Below are positions 1 through 8,945 of a stretch of 64,000 nt of DNA, piece after piece. Under the pieces are notes generated by a model. The model was not told where the DNA came from and ran no database searches. It saw only the letters and a program-made list of their open reading frames with translations. Position 1 is the first letter of the stretch; every line of letters starts with the position of its first letter. This DNA is from Flavobacteriaceae bacterium UBA4022. Its GTDB lineage: Bacteria > Bacteroidota > Bacteroidia > Flavobacteriales > Flavobacteriaceae. The DNA lies in the NCBI GenBank assembly GCA_002384055.1, contig DGAU01000010.1, positions 9,149 to 73,148 of the forward strand. Direction: 5' to 3'. A program made the position numbers and the translations under genes.

Positions 1-109
1 CAAAAAAAACAGGAAGCATTAGAATGAGACAAGTTTTATGGAGCCTGATGAGATAGTCATCAGACCTAAACGCACTAACGAATAATTAACGATCTAACGA
101 ACCAGTAAT

Positions 110-1525
110 ATGAACAATTCAGTCAAAGTGCCCATGGGCCAAAAAATAGCCTTCGGTTTAGGGATGCTTGCCATGCAAATGTTTCCTGCAATCCTCGGGA
201 TCTTTATGGTGGTCTTAATTGAAGACCTCAATTTTTCGGGATGGATGTGGTCATTTGTTTTTCTTGTCCCGAGAATTTTTGATGCGATCACCGATCCAAT
301 TATGGGTTTTATCTCTGATAATACCAAATCTAAGTGGGGGAGGCGACGACAGTATTTGTTCATCGGCGCGATCCTTATAGGGCTTGCCTATATTTTCATG
401 TGGCAACTTTATAAAGAAGATGCCCTTGAATATAATTTTTGGTACTTCTTTTTATGGTCGTTAGTGTTTTATTTGGGGCTGACCATTTTCAGCGTTCCTT
501 ACGTTGCTATGGGTTACGAAATGAGTGATGATTTTCATGAAAGAACTAATATCATGGCAATCTCACAATGGATTGGCCAGTGGGCCTGGGTCATTGCGCC
601 TTTGTTTTGGATCATTATGTATGACCCAAACTGGTTTCCTTCTGCAGATGTTGCCGTGCGAGAATTGGCAATATGGGTGGCTATTCCCTGTACTATTTTT
701 GCTCTTGTTCCGGCGTTTTTCATGAAAAGTAAATCAACATTAAATGAAGATTATGAGCCACTTAATTCGGCTAATATTGGCAATAGTTTAAAGAAAATTT
801 TTGTGAGTTTTGGCGAGGCGTTTAAGATTAAGGAATTTAGAAAATTATGTGGTGCGACTTTTTTAATATTTAATGCCTTTAATACTGTTGCGGCACTAAC
901 GTTTTTTGTCATCGTTTACAAATTATTTAATGGCGATGCAGGAGCAAGTGGTATTTGGGTTTCCATGTTTGGCTGTATTGCGGCACTGGGAACTACTTTT
1001 ATTGTTATTCCTACCGTGGCTTGGATGTCCAAAAAACTCGGCAAGAAAAGGGCTTTTATGCTGGCGCAATCCATTTCACTGGTGGGGTATGTCATGCTTT
1101 ATTTTTTATTCATCCCCGGTAAGCCGTGGATGTATATCATTGCATTGCCTTTCTTTTCTTTTGGCATTGGAAGTCTTTTTACCATCATGATGTCTATGAC
1201 TGCGGATGTTATTGATTTAGACGAGATCAATACAGGAAAACGTAGAGAAGGTATCTTTGGTGCTATTTATTGGTGGATGGTTAAAATCGGCTTTGGTATT
1301 GCCGGTGCGCTCAGTGGCGTCATAATTGCGTTCGTTGGTTTTAATAGTGATCTTGCTACGATTGACCAACAAGCTGCAGTTGATGGCTTGCATGCCTTCT
1401 TTTGTTTTTTCCCAATGGTAGGAACCATTCTGGCCATGCTGGTGATGCGTGATTATGATATTACCGAAGAGAAAGCCAAAGATATTTCGGCCCAACTGGA
1501 AGTGCTTAGAGCACAAAAGAAGTAA
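110..1525 (+). CDS. GPH/MFS-type sugar:cation symporter
   Basis: A 471-residue polytopic membrane protein of the glycoside-pentoside-hexuronide:cation symporter (MFS_2) type, expected to move a sugar or related solute across the inner membrane with a coupling cation. The family signature lies at about residues 54-83: PRIFDAITDP, then a basic cytoplasmic loop with SDNTKSKWGRRR. Hydrophobic segments follow over the whole length in a pattern that fits about twelve helices, so the protein looks complete. The ATG at 110 is the first in frame and gives a normal N-terminus. The substrate cannot be read from sequence, and no sugar-degrading genes adjoin it. The base composition resembles the neighbours. 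Family assignment is firm; the transported compound is unknown. Confidence 0.85.
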   Translation: MNNSVKVPMGQKIAFGLGMLAMQMFPAILGIFMVVLIEDLNFSGWMWSFVFLVPRIFDAITDPIMGFISDNTKSKWGRRRQYLFIGAILIGLAYIFMWQLYKEDALEYNFWYFFLWSLVFYLGLTIFSVPYVAMGYEMSDDFHERTNIMAISQWIGQWAWVIAPLFWIIMYDPNWFPSADVAVRELAIWVAIPCTIFALVPAFFMKSKSTLNEDYEPLNSANIGNSLKKIFVSFGEAFKIKEFRKLCGATFLIFNAFNTVAALTFFVIVYKLFNGDAGASGIWVSMFGCIAALGTTFIVIPTVAWMSKKLGKKRAFMLAQSISLVGYVMLYFLFIPGKPWMYIIALPFFSFGIGSLFTIMMSMTADVIDLDEINTGKRREGIFGAIYWWMVKIGFGIAGALSGVIIAFVGFNSDLATIDQQAAVDGLHAFFCFFPMVGTILAMLVMRDYDITEEKAKDISAQLEVLRAQKK

Positions 1526-1565
1526 ACTTTGTTAAACGTCGCCATAAATTAGTTCCTGCATGTCG

Positions 1566-1573
1566 TACATTTG
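1566..1573 (+). promoter_or_regulatory. Bacteroidetes -7 element for era
   Basis: TACATTTG matches the Bacteroidetes -7 consensus TAnnTTTG exactly and ends 15 bases before the ATG at 1589. I see no TTG at the usual 17-23 base spacing, so only half of the promoter is supported. Its position argues against starting era at the in-frame TTG at 1571, which lies inside this element. Confidence 0.5.
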
Positions 1574-1588
1574 CCAAAAATTGAAGTT

Positions 1589-2470
1589 ATGGCACACAAG
1601 GCGGGATTTGTGAATATTATTGGAAATCCAAATGTTGGTAAGAGCACCCTGATGAATGCGTTCGTCGGAGAGCGTTTATCGATCATTACCAGTAAGGCAC
1701 AAACAACGCGTCACCGTATATTAGGTATTGTCAGTGGTGATGAGTTCCAGATGATTTTTAGTGATACGCCGGGGATCATTAAGCCAGCCTATGAGCTGCA
1801 GTCCAATATGATGGAATTTGTCAAGGCGGCATTCGACGATGCTGATGTGCTCGTTTATATGGTGGAGTTAGGAGAAAGAGACCTTAAAGACGAGGCGTTT
1901 TTTGTCCGAATCACCAACAGTACAATTCCGGTACTTCTTTTGCTCAATAAAATTGATTTGGGCAACGAAGACAGGCTCAATGAAGCCGTGGGATATTGGC
2001 AAGAAAAAGTACCCAACGCTGAGGTCATTGGAATTTCTGCGACCCAAAACTTTGGAGTGAAACAAGTGTTTCAGCGTTTGCTGGAGTTGCTGCCTGAGTC
2101 GCCAGCCTACTATCCTAAAGACCAATTGACCGATAAGCCCGAACGTTTTTTTGTCAATGAAAAGGTCCGTGAGAAAATATTGTTACAATACAAAAAAGAA
2201 ATACCCTATGCGGTAGAGATTGATACCGAGGAGTTTTTCGAAGAAGAAGATATCATAAGAATACGTTCAATTATTATGGTGGAACGCGAAACCCAGAAAG
2301 GCATTCTTATTGGCCATAAGGGTAATGCGCTGAAATGGGTTGGTATTGAAGCCCGAAAGGATCTTGAAAAGTTTTTTGGCAAACACATCCATATCGAATT
2401 AGTCGTCAAAGTCAATAAGAATTGGCGTAATGATGCTAAGCAATTACGTCGATTTGGTTACCAAAATTAA
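1589..2470 (+). CDS. era: GTPase Era
   Basis: Era is an essential GTPase that binds the 3' end of 16S rRNA and helps mature the 30S subunit. The 293-residue protein has the G1 loop GNPNVGKS near residues 11-18, G3 DTPG, and G4 NKID, followed by a C-terminal KH RNA-binding domain containing GILIGHKGNALKWVG. The order and length are those of bacterial Era. I start it at ATG 1589 (MAHKAGFV): an upstream in-frame TTG at 1571 would place the start inside a consensus -7 promoter element. It lies 63 bases after the transporter and is followed by a second ribosome-assembly GTPase, der, which has its own promoter. Confidence 0.95.
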   Translation: MAHKAGFVNIIGNPNVGKSTLMNAFVGERLSIITSKAQTTRHRILGIVSGDEFQMIFSDTPGIIKPAYELQSNMMEFVKAAFDDADVLVYMVELGERDLKDEAFFVRITNSTIPVLLLLNKIDLGNEDRLNEAVGYWQEKVPNAEVIGISATQNFGVKQVFQRLLELLPESPAYYPKDQLTDKPERFFVNEKVREKILLQYKKEIPYAVEIDTEEFFEEEDIIRIRSIIMVERETQKGILIGHKGNALKWVGIEARKDLEKFFGKHIHIELVVKVNKNWRNDAKQLRRFGYQN

Positions 2471-2500
2471 AAAATAAAAAAGTCGTTAAGCCGCGGCGTA

Positions 2501-2527
2501 TTGCCACTGCGGAATCCACTACCTTTG
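2501..2527 (+). promoter_or_regulatory. Probable promoter of der
   Basis: TTG at 2501-2503 and TACCTTTG at 2520-2527 form a Bacteroidetes-type promoter with a 16-base spacer, one base below the usual range. The -7 element is a perfect TAnnTTTG match. It would start transcription about 12-15 bases before the ATG at 2545. Confidence 0.5.
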
Positions 2528-2544
2528 TCATCTATTTTTACACC

Positions 2545-3846
2545 ATGAGTATAGTCGCTATTGTCGGAAGACCCAATGTGGGCAAATCTACCTTGTTTAA
2601 TCGCATGATTCAACGACGGGAGGCTATTGTAGATGCTGTCAGCGGTGTGACGCGCGATCGTCATTACGGAAAGAGTGACTGGAATGGCAAATCATTTTCT
2701 TTAATTGATACCGGAGGTTATGTCGTGGGTAGTGACGATATATTTGAAGCCGAAATAGACAAGCAAGTCAAATTGGCCATCGAGGAGGCTGATGCCATCA
2801 TTTTTATGGTGGATGTCGAACACGGCATCACTGGGATGGATCAAGAGGTCGCTGATTTGTTGCGCAAAAGTAACAAGCCTTATTTTTTGGCAGTTAATAA
2901 AGTAGATAGTGCAAAGCGCGAACAAGATGCCGTAGAATTTTATGGTCTTGGAGTAGAGCGTTTTTTTACCATTTCTAGCATTAACGGCAGTGGTACTGGA
3001 GATTTATTGGATGAAGTTGTTCTGGTTCTTCCTGAAGAAGAAGAGAAAGAGGAGTCTGACTTGCCGCGATTTGCTGTTGTGGGTCGTCCCAACGCCGGAA
3101 AATCATCTTTTATTAATGCCCTGATCGATCAGGAGCGTTTTGTGGTTACAGATATTGCGGGAACCACTCGTGACAGTATGGACACGCGTTACAACCGATT
3201 TGGTTTTGAATTTAATTTGGTAGATACCGCGGGAATTAGAAAGAAAAGTCGCGTTAAAGAGGACTTAGAATTTTATAGTGTCATGCGCAGTGTTCGTGCC
3301 ATCGAACATTGTGACGTAGTTTTGTTATTGTTAGATGCCACAAGAGGTTTTGACGGACAAGTGCAGAACATATTTTGGTTGGCCCAGCGCAATAACAAAG
3401 GTATTGTGATCTTGGTCAACAAATGGGATTTGGTAGAAAAGGACCACAAGACCACCAATGAACTTGAGCAATATATTAAGAGTCAATGTGAGCCTTTTGT
3501 TGATGTGCCGATTGTCTTTATCAGTGCCTTGTCTAAGCAACGTATTTTCAAAGCGATTGAAACCGCGGTACAGGTTTATGAAAACCGGACCAAGAAAGTA
3601 AAAACAAGTGTCCTTAATGACACCATGCTCCCGATAATTCTGGCAACACCGCCACCAGCGATCAAAGGGAAATATGTCAAGATTAAGTTTTGCACACAAT
3701 TACCGACACCTTATCCGAGTTTTGCATTTTTTGCCAATCTTCCACAGTATGTGAAGGAGCCCTACAAGCGATTCTTAGAGAACCAGCTTCGGTCACATTT
3801 TGACTTTAACGGCGTTCCCATTACAGTTTATTTACGAAAGAAATAG
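2545..3846 (+). CDS. der: Ribosome assembly GTPase Der (EngA)
   Basis: Der acts in the assembly of the 50S subunit. This 433-residue protein has the diagnostic two tandem G domains: GRPNVGKS at residues 7-14 with NKVD as the first G4 motif, and GRPNAGKS near residue 177 with NKWD as the second. A C-terminal KH-like domain (about 350-433) closes the protein. An acidic linker (EEEEKEESD) joins the two G domains. Length and order are canonical. It follows era by 74 bases, an arrangement common in Flavobacteriia, but carries its own promoter at 2501-2527. Confidence 0.96.
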   Translation: MSIVAIVGRPNVGKSTLFNRMIQRREAIVDAVSGVTRDRHYGKSDWNGKSFSLIDTGGYVVGSDDIFEAEIDKQVKLAIEEADAIIFMVDVEHGITGMDQEVADLLRKSNKPYFLAVNKVDSAKREQDAVEFYGLGVERFFTISSINGSGTGDLLDEVVLVLPEEEEKEESDLPRFAVVGRPNAGKSSFINALIDQERFVVTDIAGTTRDSMDTRYNRFGFEFNLVDTAGIRKKSRVKEDLEFYSVMRSVRAIEHCDVVLLLLDATRGFDGQVQNIFWLAQRNNKGIVILVNKWDLVEKDHKTTNELEQYIKSQCEPFVDVPIVFISALSKQRIFKAIETAVQVYENRTKKVKTSVLNDTMLPIILATPPPAIKGKYVKIKFCTQLPTPYPSFAFFANLPQYVKEPYKRFLENQLRSHFDFNGVPITVYLRKK

Positions 3847-3858
3847 AAGTCAAAAGAC

Positions 3859-4188
3859 CTATAATTGTCCTTTGATTTTGAGTAATTCGGCTCTGACAGA
3901 TTCCAACTTTTGGATGATGTCAAAATTGCTGTTGTCCTCTTTTTTGCGGTCTTTCAAATGGGTTTTAGCGCCATCGAGCGTAAAACCGCGTTCTTTAACC
4001 AAGTGATAGATCAGTTTGAGATTTTTGACATCTTCTGCGGTAAATTTTCGATTACCCTTGGCGTTTTTTTTTGGCTGTAGGACATCAAATTCTTTTTCCC
4101 AAAAACGAATCAAGGAGGTGTTGACCTCCATGGCTTTGGCGAGTTCACCAATAGTATAATACCGTTTTTCTGGGAGGTCAAGATGCAT
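3859..4188 (-). CDS. MerR-family transcriptional regulator
   Basis: A 109-residue protein with an N-terminal MerR-type winged helix-turn-helix: YYTIGELAKAMEV begins at about residue 10 and SLIRFWEKEF lies near residue 25. It lacks a cysteine-rich or drug-binding C-terminal domain and ends in a charged helix suited to dimerisation, so the effector is unknown. Its ATG overlaps the stop codon of the upstream M23 peptidase gene by one base (TAATG), which implies translational coupling and a shared transcript. The pairing with a cell-wall peptidase may point to an envelope role, but that is inference. Confidence 0.8.
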   Translation of the reverse strand: MHLDLPEKRYYTIGELAKAMEVNTSLIRFWEKEFDVLQPKKNAKGNRKFTAEDVKNLKLIYHLVKERGFTLDGAKTHLKDRKKEDNSNFDIIQKLESVRAELLKIKGQL

Positions 4189-5165
4189 TAATCCAGGGAT
4201 TGATTTTCTTGTTGCGACAGGGCCAAAATTTTGGCGTATTCCTCTGGCGTAAGATTGCCATAATAGAAGTTGATCGGGTTGATCCGTCGACCATCTTTAA
4301 AAATCTCGTAATGCAAATGAGGGGCTTCACTTCGGCCGGTACTGCCGACAAAGCCAATGAGATCTCCCCGTTTGATCCGCTGACCACGTCTGACATTGTA
4401 TTTGTAGAGGTGGGCATAAAGGCTCACATACCCAAAACCATGATCGATACGAATGTGTTTGCCGTAACCCGAAGAGCGGTTGTCTACTCTTTTGACAATA
4501 CCATCACCTGAGGCATATACAGGAGTGCCTCGTGGGGCAGTAAAGTCCATACCGTAATGGAACTTGCGTGCCTTAGTAAAGGGGTCCCTACGGTAGCCAT
4601 ATCCAGAGGCCATTCGTGTAAGGTTTTCGTTATTGACAGGCTGAATCGCCGGTATTGCTTCCAGTAACTTTTGTTTTTCAGTGGCCATTGCGGCGATCTC
4701 ATCTAGGGAACGCGATTGCACCACGATTTGTTTGGTCAGGATATCTAAGCGCTTGCTGGTATTGATCAGGAGTTGTGAATTGTCAAATCCCTCTAAATCT
4801 TTGTAACGATTGACCCCGCCAAATCCTGCCTTGCGCTGTTCTTCTGGAATGGGATTAGATTCAAAATAAACACGGTATAAATTGTTGTCGCGCTCGGCCA
4901 ATTCTTCAAGCACTTGTTCGGCTTGGTCCATTTTTTTATCAAGCAGATCGTATTGGAGTTCCATTTGAGCGAACTCACGGCGCAGTTCACGCTCTTTAGG
5001 AGTCTGGATGTTAGGAATATTGATATAAGCCAATAGCAGGAGGAACCCGCTCAGCACAACGCCGACCAAAGTCAAGAAAAATAAACCGATTTTCCGTCCG
5101 CGTTTTGGTTGTATTTTGCGGTAGGAAAGCGTCTCACTATCGTAGTAATATTTTACCTTAGACAT
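4188..5165 (-). CDS. M23-family cell wall peptidase, membrane anchored
   Basis: A 325-residue protein with a basic cytoplasmic N-terminus, one membrane helix (about residues 26-48), a periplasmic coiled coil (about 58-175), and a C-terminal LytM/M23 zinc metallopeptidase domain. The expected zinc ligands are present: H203 and D207 in HYGMD, and H285 in HLHYE, with H283 as the catalytic partner. It should therefore be an active peptidoglycan endopeptidase rather than an EnvC-like degenerate form. It is the first gene of a two-gene unit with the MerR regulator and has a well-formed promoter at 5225-5253. The exact bond cut is not readable. Confidence 0.88.
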   Translation of the reverse strand: MSKVKYYYDSETLSYRKIQPKRGRKIGLFFLTLVGVVLSGFLLLLAYINIPNIQTPKERELRREFAQMELQYDLLDKKMDQAEQVLEELAERDNNLYRVYFESNPIPEEQRKAGFGGVNRYKDLEGFDNSQLLINTSKRLDILTKQIVVQSRSLDEIAAMATEKQKLLEAIPAIQPVNNENLTRMASGYGYRRDPFTKARKFHYGMDFTAPRGTPVYASGDGIVKRVDNRSSGYGKHIRIDHGFGYVSLYAHLYKYNVRRGQRIKRGDLIGFVGSTGRSEAPHLHYEIFKDGRRINPINFYYGNLTPEEYAKILALSQQENQSLD

Positions 5166-5224
5166 AATTTAAAAAGTCCTATTTTTGCGTTTAAATAAGG
5201 TGATTCCAAAGATTGAACGCCTCG

Positions 5225-5253
5225 CAAATATAAAAATTGTTTGCCAGACTCAA
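5225..5253 (-). promoter_or_regulatory. Consensus promoter of the M23 peptidase gene
   Basis: On the minus strand TTG (5253-5251), an 18-base spacer and TATATTTG (5232-5225) make a textbook Bacteroidetes promoter. Transcription would begin near 5220, giving a leader of about 55 bases before the ATG at 5165. Confidence 0.65.
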
Positions 5254-5285
5254 CCTTTGAGCCCTAATTCTCTTAATAAAGATAT

Positions 5286-7898
5286 ATGACTGCTCACGTA
5301 ATTCGTCAGAAATTTTTAGATTTTTTCAAAACCAAAGGGCATGAAATCGTGTCCTCAGCACCTATGGTGATCAAAGGCGATCCGACTTTGATGTTTACCA
5401 ATGCGGGGATGAATCAGTTCAAAGAATATTTTTTGGGGAACAAAGCGGTGACCAATCCCCGAATCACTGACACCCAAAAATGTCTGCGCGTCAGTGGCAA
5501 ACACAATGATCTAGAAGAGGTGGGGATGGATACCTACCACCATACGATGTTTGAAATGTTGGGCAACTGGAGTTTTGGTGATTATTTTAAGAAAGATGCT
5601 ATCGAGTGGGCCTGGGAATTATTGACCAATGTTTATCAAATCGATAAAAAATCCTTGTACATCACTGTTTTCGAGGGCGATGCGGAAGAAGGACTTGAAC
5701 GCGATCAGGAGGCCTATGACCTTTGGAGCAATATGGTCGCACAGGACCATATCATTGACGGGAACAAGAAAGATAACTTTTGGGAAATGGGAGACCAAGG
5801 CCCTTGTGGTCCCTGCAGTGAGATCCATGTGGACTTGCGCTCTGATCAAGAAAAGGAGCAGATCTCTGGGGCAGAATTGGTCAACAAAGACCACCCTTTG
5901 GTCATTGAGATTTGGAATTTGGTCTTTATGCAATTCAACCGTAAGGCTGATCGTAGTTTAGAAAAATTACCGGCCCAGCACGTGGATACTGGAATGGGTT
6001 TTGAACGTTTGTGTATGGTGCTGCAAGGCAAGACCAGTAATTACGATACGGATGTCTTTACTCCAATCATTGCTGAGATAGAATCGATTACCAGCCATAC
6101 CTATGGCAAGGACCATAAAACAGATGTCGCCATGCGGGTGATTGCCGATCACGTGCGCGCAGTGGCCTTTTCTATTGCCGATGGTCAGCTCCCCAGTAAT
6201 TCTGGAGCGGGTTATGTGATCCGCCGCATTTTGCGTCGTGCGATACGTTATGGTTACACATTCTTAGCGGTCAATGAACCATTTATGTACCATTTGGCCG
6301 CAACCTTAACCAAAATGATGGGCGAGGCTTTTCCCGAACTGGTCCGGGAACAAAATTTAATCCAGAATGTCATTCGTGAAGAAGAATTGTCCTTTTTGAG
6401 AACCCTGGATCAAGGACTTGTCCTTTTGGATCAGGTGATTGAACAATGCGCGACAAAGACGGTATCGGGAGCAAAGGCCTTTGAACTCTATGATACGTAT
6501 GGTTTTCCTATAGATTTGACGGCACTAATTCTGCGTGAACGTGGCTTTGATCTGGATCATGATGGTTTTGTACAAGCGCTCGAAAAACAAAAGACACGAT
6601 CGCGTGCGGCAACCAAAATACAAACAGGTGACTGGGTTATATTGACCGATGACCAAGCGCAAGATTTTGTTGGTTTTGATGCTTTACAAGCGGACGTGCA
6701 CTTAGTCAAATACCGAAAAATAGAAAGTAAAAAAGACGGAGCGTTATTTCAGTTGGTCTTTAATCAAACCCCCTTTTACCCTGAGGGTGGTGGACAAGTT
6801 GGGGATAAAGGTTATTTGGAATCCAGCAATGGAGAAGTGACCTATATCATAGATACCAAAAAAGAAAATAATCTGATTGTTCATTTTGCCAAAAGCCTAC
6901 CCAAGGTCTTGGATCAGGGTTTGCGTGCTGTGGTAGAGGCGAAACAGCGTGCCCATACCCAGGCCAATCATACCGCGACGCATTTGTTGCATCAGGCCTT
7001 GCGTCACGTTTTAGGAACACATGTCACGCAGAAGGGATCGATGGTTCATAGCGGTAATTTGCGTTTTGATTTTTCCCATTTCGCCAAAATGACCGACGAC
7101 GAACTTCAGCAAGTTGAAGCCTTCGTCAATACGCGTATTCGGGATGGTCTTTTGCTCGAAGAGCATCGTGCGATGCCTTATGATGCGGCCATTGAAATGG
7201 GTGCGATGGCGCTCTTTGGAGAGAAATATGAGGATGCCGTGCGCACCATTAAATTTGGAAATTCTATAGAATTATGTGGGGGGACCCATGTGCCCAATAC
7301 GGCCGATATATGGCATTTCATCATTACCTCCGAAGCTGCTGTAGCCAGTGGTATTCGGCGTATTGAAGCCATTACCGGTCAGGCAGCCAAAGACTTTTTT
7401 GAAGCGCGCGCTGCGGCCTATAAATCCGTTCAGAAACTTCTGAATCAGACGGTTGATCCTGTGGCAGCTATCGAAAAGATGCAATTGGAGTTGACGGAAT
7501 TGACTAAGCAAAATCAGTTGCTGGTCAAACAAAAGGCACAGGGACTCAAAGGCCAGCTCAAGGCTGAGGTAGTATCGATTAATGGCGTTAACTTCTTAGC
7601 AACCCATATCGACTTAGACGCTGCCAGCCAGAAAGATTTGGCATTTGAATTGGGACAAGACATCAAAGATTTATTTTTGATTTTTGCCAGTCAAGAACCA
7701 AACAAAGCATTGCTCACGTGTTATGTCTCTAAAAACCTTGTCTCGGATCGAGGACTTAATGCGGCGACTATCGTGCGCGAACTCGGCCGTTTTATTCAGG
7801 GAGGTGGAGGAGGACAACCTTTCTTTGCCACAGCAGGAGGAAAGCAACCCCAAGGCCTAGATCAGGCGCTTGAAGCGGCACGGGAATACCTCAAATAA
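5286..7898 (+). CDS. alaS: Alanine--tRNA ligase
   Basis: AlaRS charges tRNA-Ala with alanine and removes mischarged Ser or Gly. The 870-residue protein shows the full architecture. The class II aminoacylation core is N-terminal, with GDPTLMFTNAGMNQFK near residue 30. The editing domain carries the HTATHLLH zinc motif near residue 561 and CGGTH near residue 663. The C-Ala domain ends in GGGGGQPFFATAGG. No key motif is missing. The ATG at 5286 gives the usual N-terminus. Its stop overlaps the start of the GSCFA gene by one base (TAATG), so the two are probably cotranscribed. Confidence 0.97.
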   Translation: MTAHVIRQKFLDFFKTKGHEIVSSAPMVIKGDPTLMFTNAGMNQFKEYFLGNKAVTNPRITDTQKCLRVSGKHNDLEEVGMDTYHHTMFEMLGNWSFGDYFKKDAIEWAWELLTNVYQIDKKSLYITVFEGDAEEGLERDQEAYDLWSNMVAQDHIIDGNKKDNFWEMGDQGPCGPCSEIHVDLRSDQEKEQISGAELVNKDHPLVIEIWNLVFMQFNRKADRSLEKLPAQHVDTGMGFERLCMVLQGKTSNYDTDVFTPIIAEIESITSHTYGKDHKTDVAMRVIADHVRAVAFSIADGQLPSNSGAGYVIRRILRRAIRYGYTFLAVNEPFMYHLAATLTKMMGEAFPELVREQNLIQNVIREEELSFLRTLDQGLVLLDQVIEQCATKTVSGAKAFELYDTYGFPIDLTALILRERGFDLDHDGFVQALEKQKTRSRAATKIQTGDWVILTDDQAQDFVGFDALQADVHLVKYRKIESKKDGALFQLVFNQTPFYPEGGGQVGDKGYLESSNGEVTYIIDTKKENNLIVHFAKSLPKVLDQGLRAVVEAKQRAHTQANHTATHLLHQALRHVLGTHVTQKGSMVHSGNLRFDFSHFAKMTDDELQQVEAFVNTRIRDGLLLEEHRAMPYDAAIEMGAMALFGEKYEDAVRTIKFGNSIELCGGTHVPNTADIWHFIITSEAAVASGIRRIEAITGQAAKDFFEARAAAYKSVQKLLNQTVDPVAAIEKMQLELTELTKQNQLLVKQKAQGLKGQLKAEVVSINGVNFLATHIDLDAASQKDLAFELGQDIKDLFLIFASQEPNKALLTCYVSKNLVSDRGLNAATIVRELGRFIQGGGGGQPFFATAGGKQPQGLDQALEAAREYLK

Positions 7899-8845
7899 TG
7901 CGGTTTTTTACGCCATTAACGCCAATTGAATTTAATCACAAGATTGATTTTAATGCACGGATTTGTGCCTTAGGCTCCTGTTTTGCTCAAACTATTGGCG
8001 ACCGACTCAATTATTATAAATGGGCAACGACCATCAATCCATTTGGGGTTATTTTTCACCCATTGGCCATAGAAGCGATGGTGGAGCGCGCGGTGCATCA
8101 CCGTGTATTTACCCAGGATGATTTGTACCGCTTTGGAGACACCTACCACGCTCTGGAGGTGCATTCAACGTTTATGGGCGATTCGCCAGAAACACTCCTG
8201 ACCGATTTAAATGGCCAGCTCGACTTGCTCAGAACAGGTCTATTGGAGGCATCACACTTATTGATCACCTACGGTACGGCCTATGGCTATCGGCTTAAAT
8301 CGACCGACCAGGTGGTGGGTAATTGCCATAAATTGCCACAAACCTTGTTTGACAAATATCTTTTGTCCCCTGAAGAATTACAAAGCAGTATGGAGCAGAC
8401 TTTGGTACTTTTAAACCAAATCAATCCCCATGCTCAAGTAATTTTTACGGTATCACCAGTGCGTCACCTTAAGGATGGTGTTGTTGAAAATGGTCGCAGT
8501 AAGGCACAATTAATCAGCAGTGTTCATCAAGTTGTAGCCAAAGACAGTAACACGGTTTATTTTCCTGCTTATGAACTGATGATGGATGTCCTGAGGGATT
8601 ATCGATTTTATGAGAAGGACATGATCCATCCCAATGATCAGGCCAAGGATGTCATTTGGGAGCATTTTTGTAAGGCGGCTATCGATGATGCTTTAACCCC
8701 AATGATGAAAGCTATTGACGGGATACAAAAGGCAATGGCGCACCGCCCACAACACATCAATAGCGCAGAGCACCAGGCGTTTCTAGCCCAATTGGCACAA
8801 CGCATACAAGATTTCCAGAAGCGTTATCCCCACATACAGTTTTAA
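7898..8845 (+). CDS. GSCFA-domain protein
   Basis: A 315-residue protein of the GSCFA family, named after the motif that appears here at residues 26-30 (ICALGSCFAQTIG). The family is related to SGNH/GDSL esterases, and the Ser in this motif is in the expected nucleophile position; its cellular substrate is not known. No signal peptide is visible, so it is probably cytoplasmic. The start overlaps the alaS stop by one base, a linkage seen in other Flavobacteriia as far as I recall. Family assignment is solid; the function is open. Confidence 0.85.
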   Translation: MRFFTPLTPIEFNHKIDFNARICALGSCFAQTIGDRLNYYKWATTINPFGVIFHPLAIEAMVERAVHHRVFTQDDLYRFGDTYHALEVHSTFMGDSPETLLTDLNGQLDLLRTGLLEASHLLITYGTAYGYRLKSTDQVVGNCHKLPQTLFDKYLLSPEELQSSMEQTLVLLNQINPHAQVIFTVSPVRHLKDGVVENGRSKAQLISSVHQVVAKDSNTVYFPAYELMMDVLRDYRFYEKDMIHPNDQAKDVIWEHFCKAAIDDALTPMMKAIDGIQKAMAHRPQHINSAEHQAFLAQLAQRIQDFQKRYPHIQF

Positions 8846-8846
8846 A

Positions 8847-8874
8847 CCCCCATTCTCTTGGCAACAATAGGGGG
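8847..8874. terminator. Possible hairpin between convergent genes
   Basis: CCCCCATT (8847-8854) can pair with AATAGGGGG (8866-8874) around a loop, with one bulged A. It sits between the convergent GSCFA gene and metK. There is no clear T-run on the plus side, so termination is only inferred from position and stem strength. Confidence 0.3.
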
Positions 8875-8945
8875 CTTAATCTGTACTCAGTTTAAACTCG
8901 TGAATTTTAACACCACAAAAAAAACAACTCTTTTATTCAGGAGGC

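Noticed and set aside
3331..3699. 122-codon frame on the minus strand inside der
   Set aside because: A shadow of der; no family similarity and no start signal. Similar shadows at 15203-15637, 46872-47351 and 54785-55186 were rejected for the same reason.
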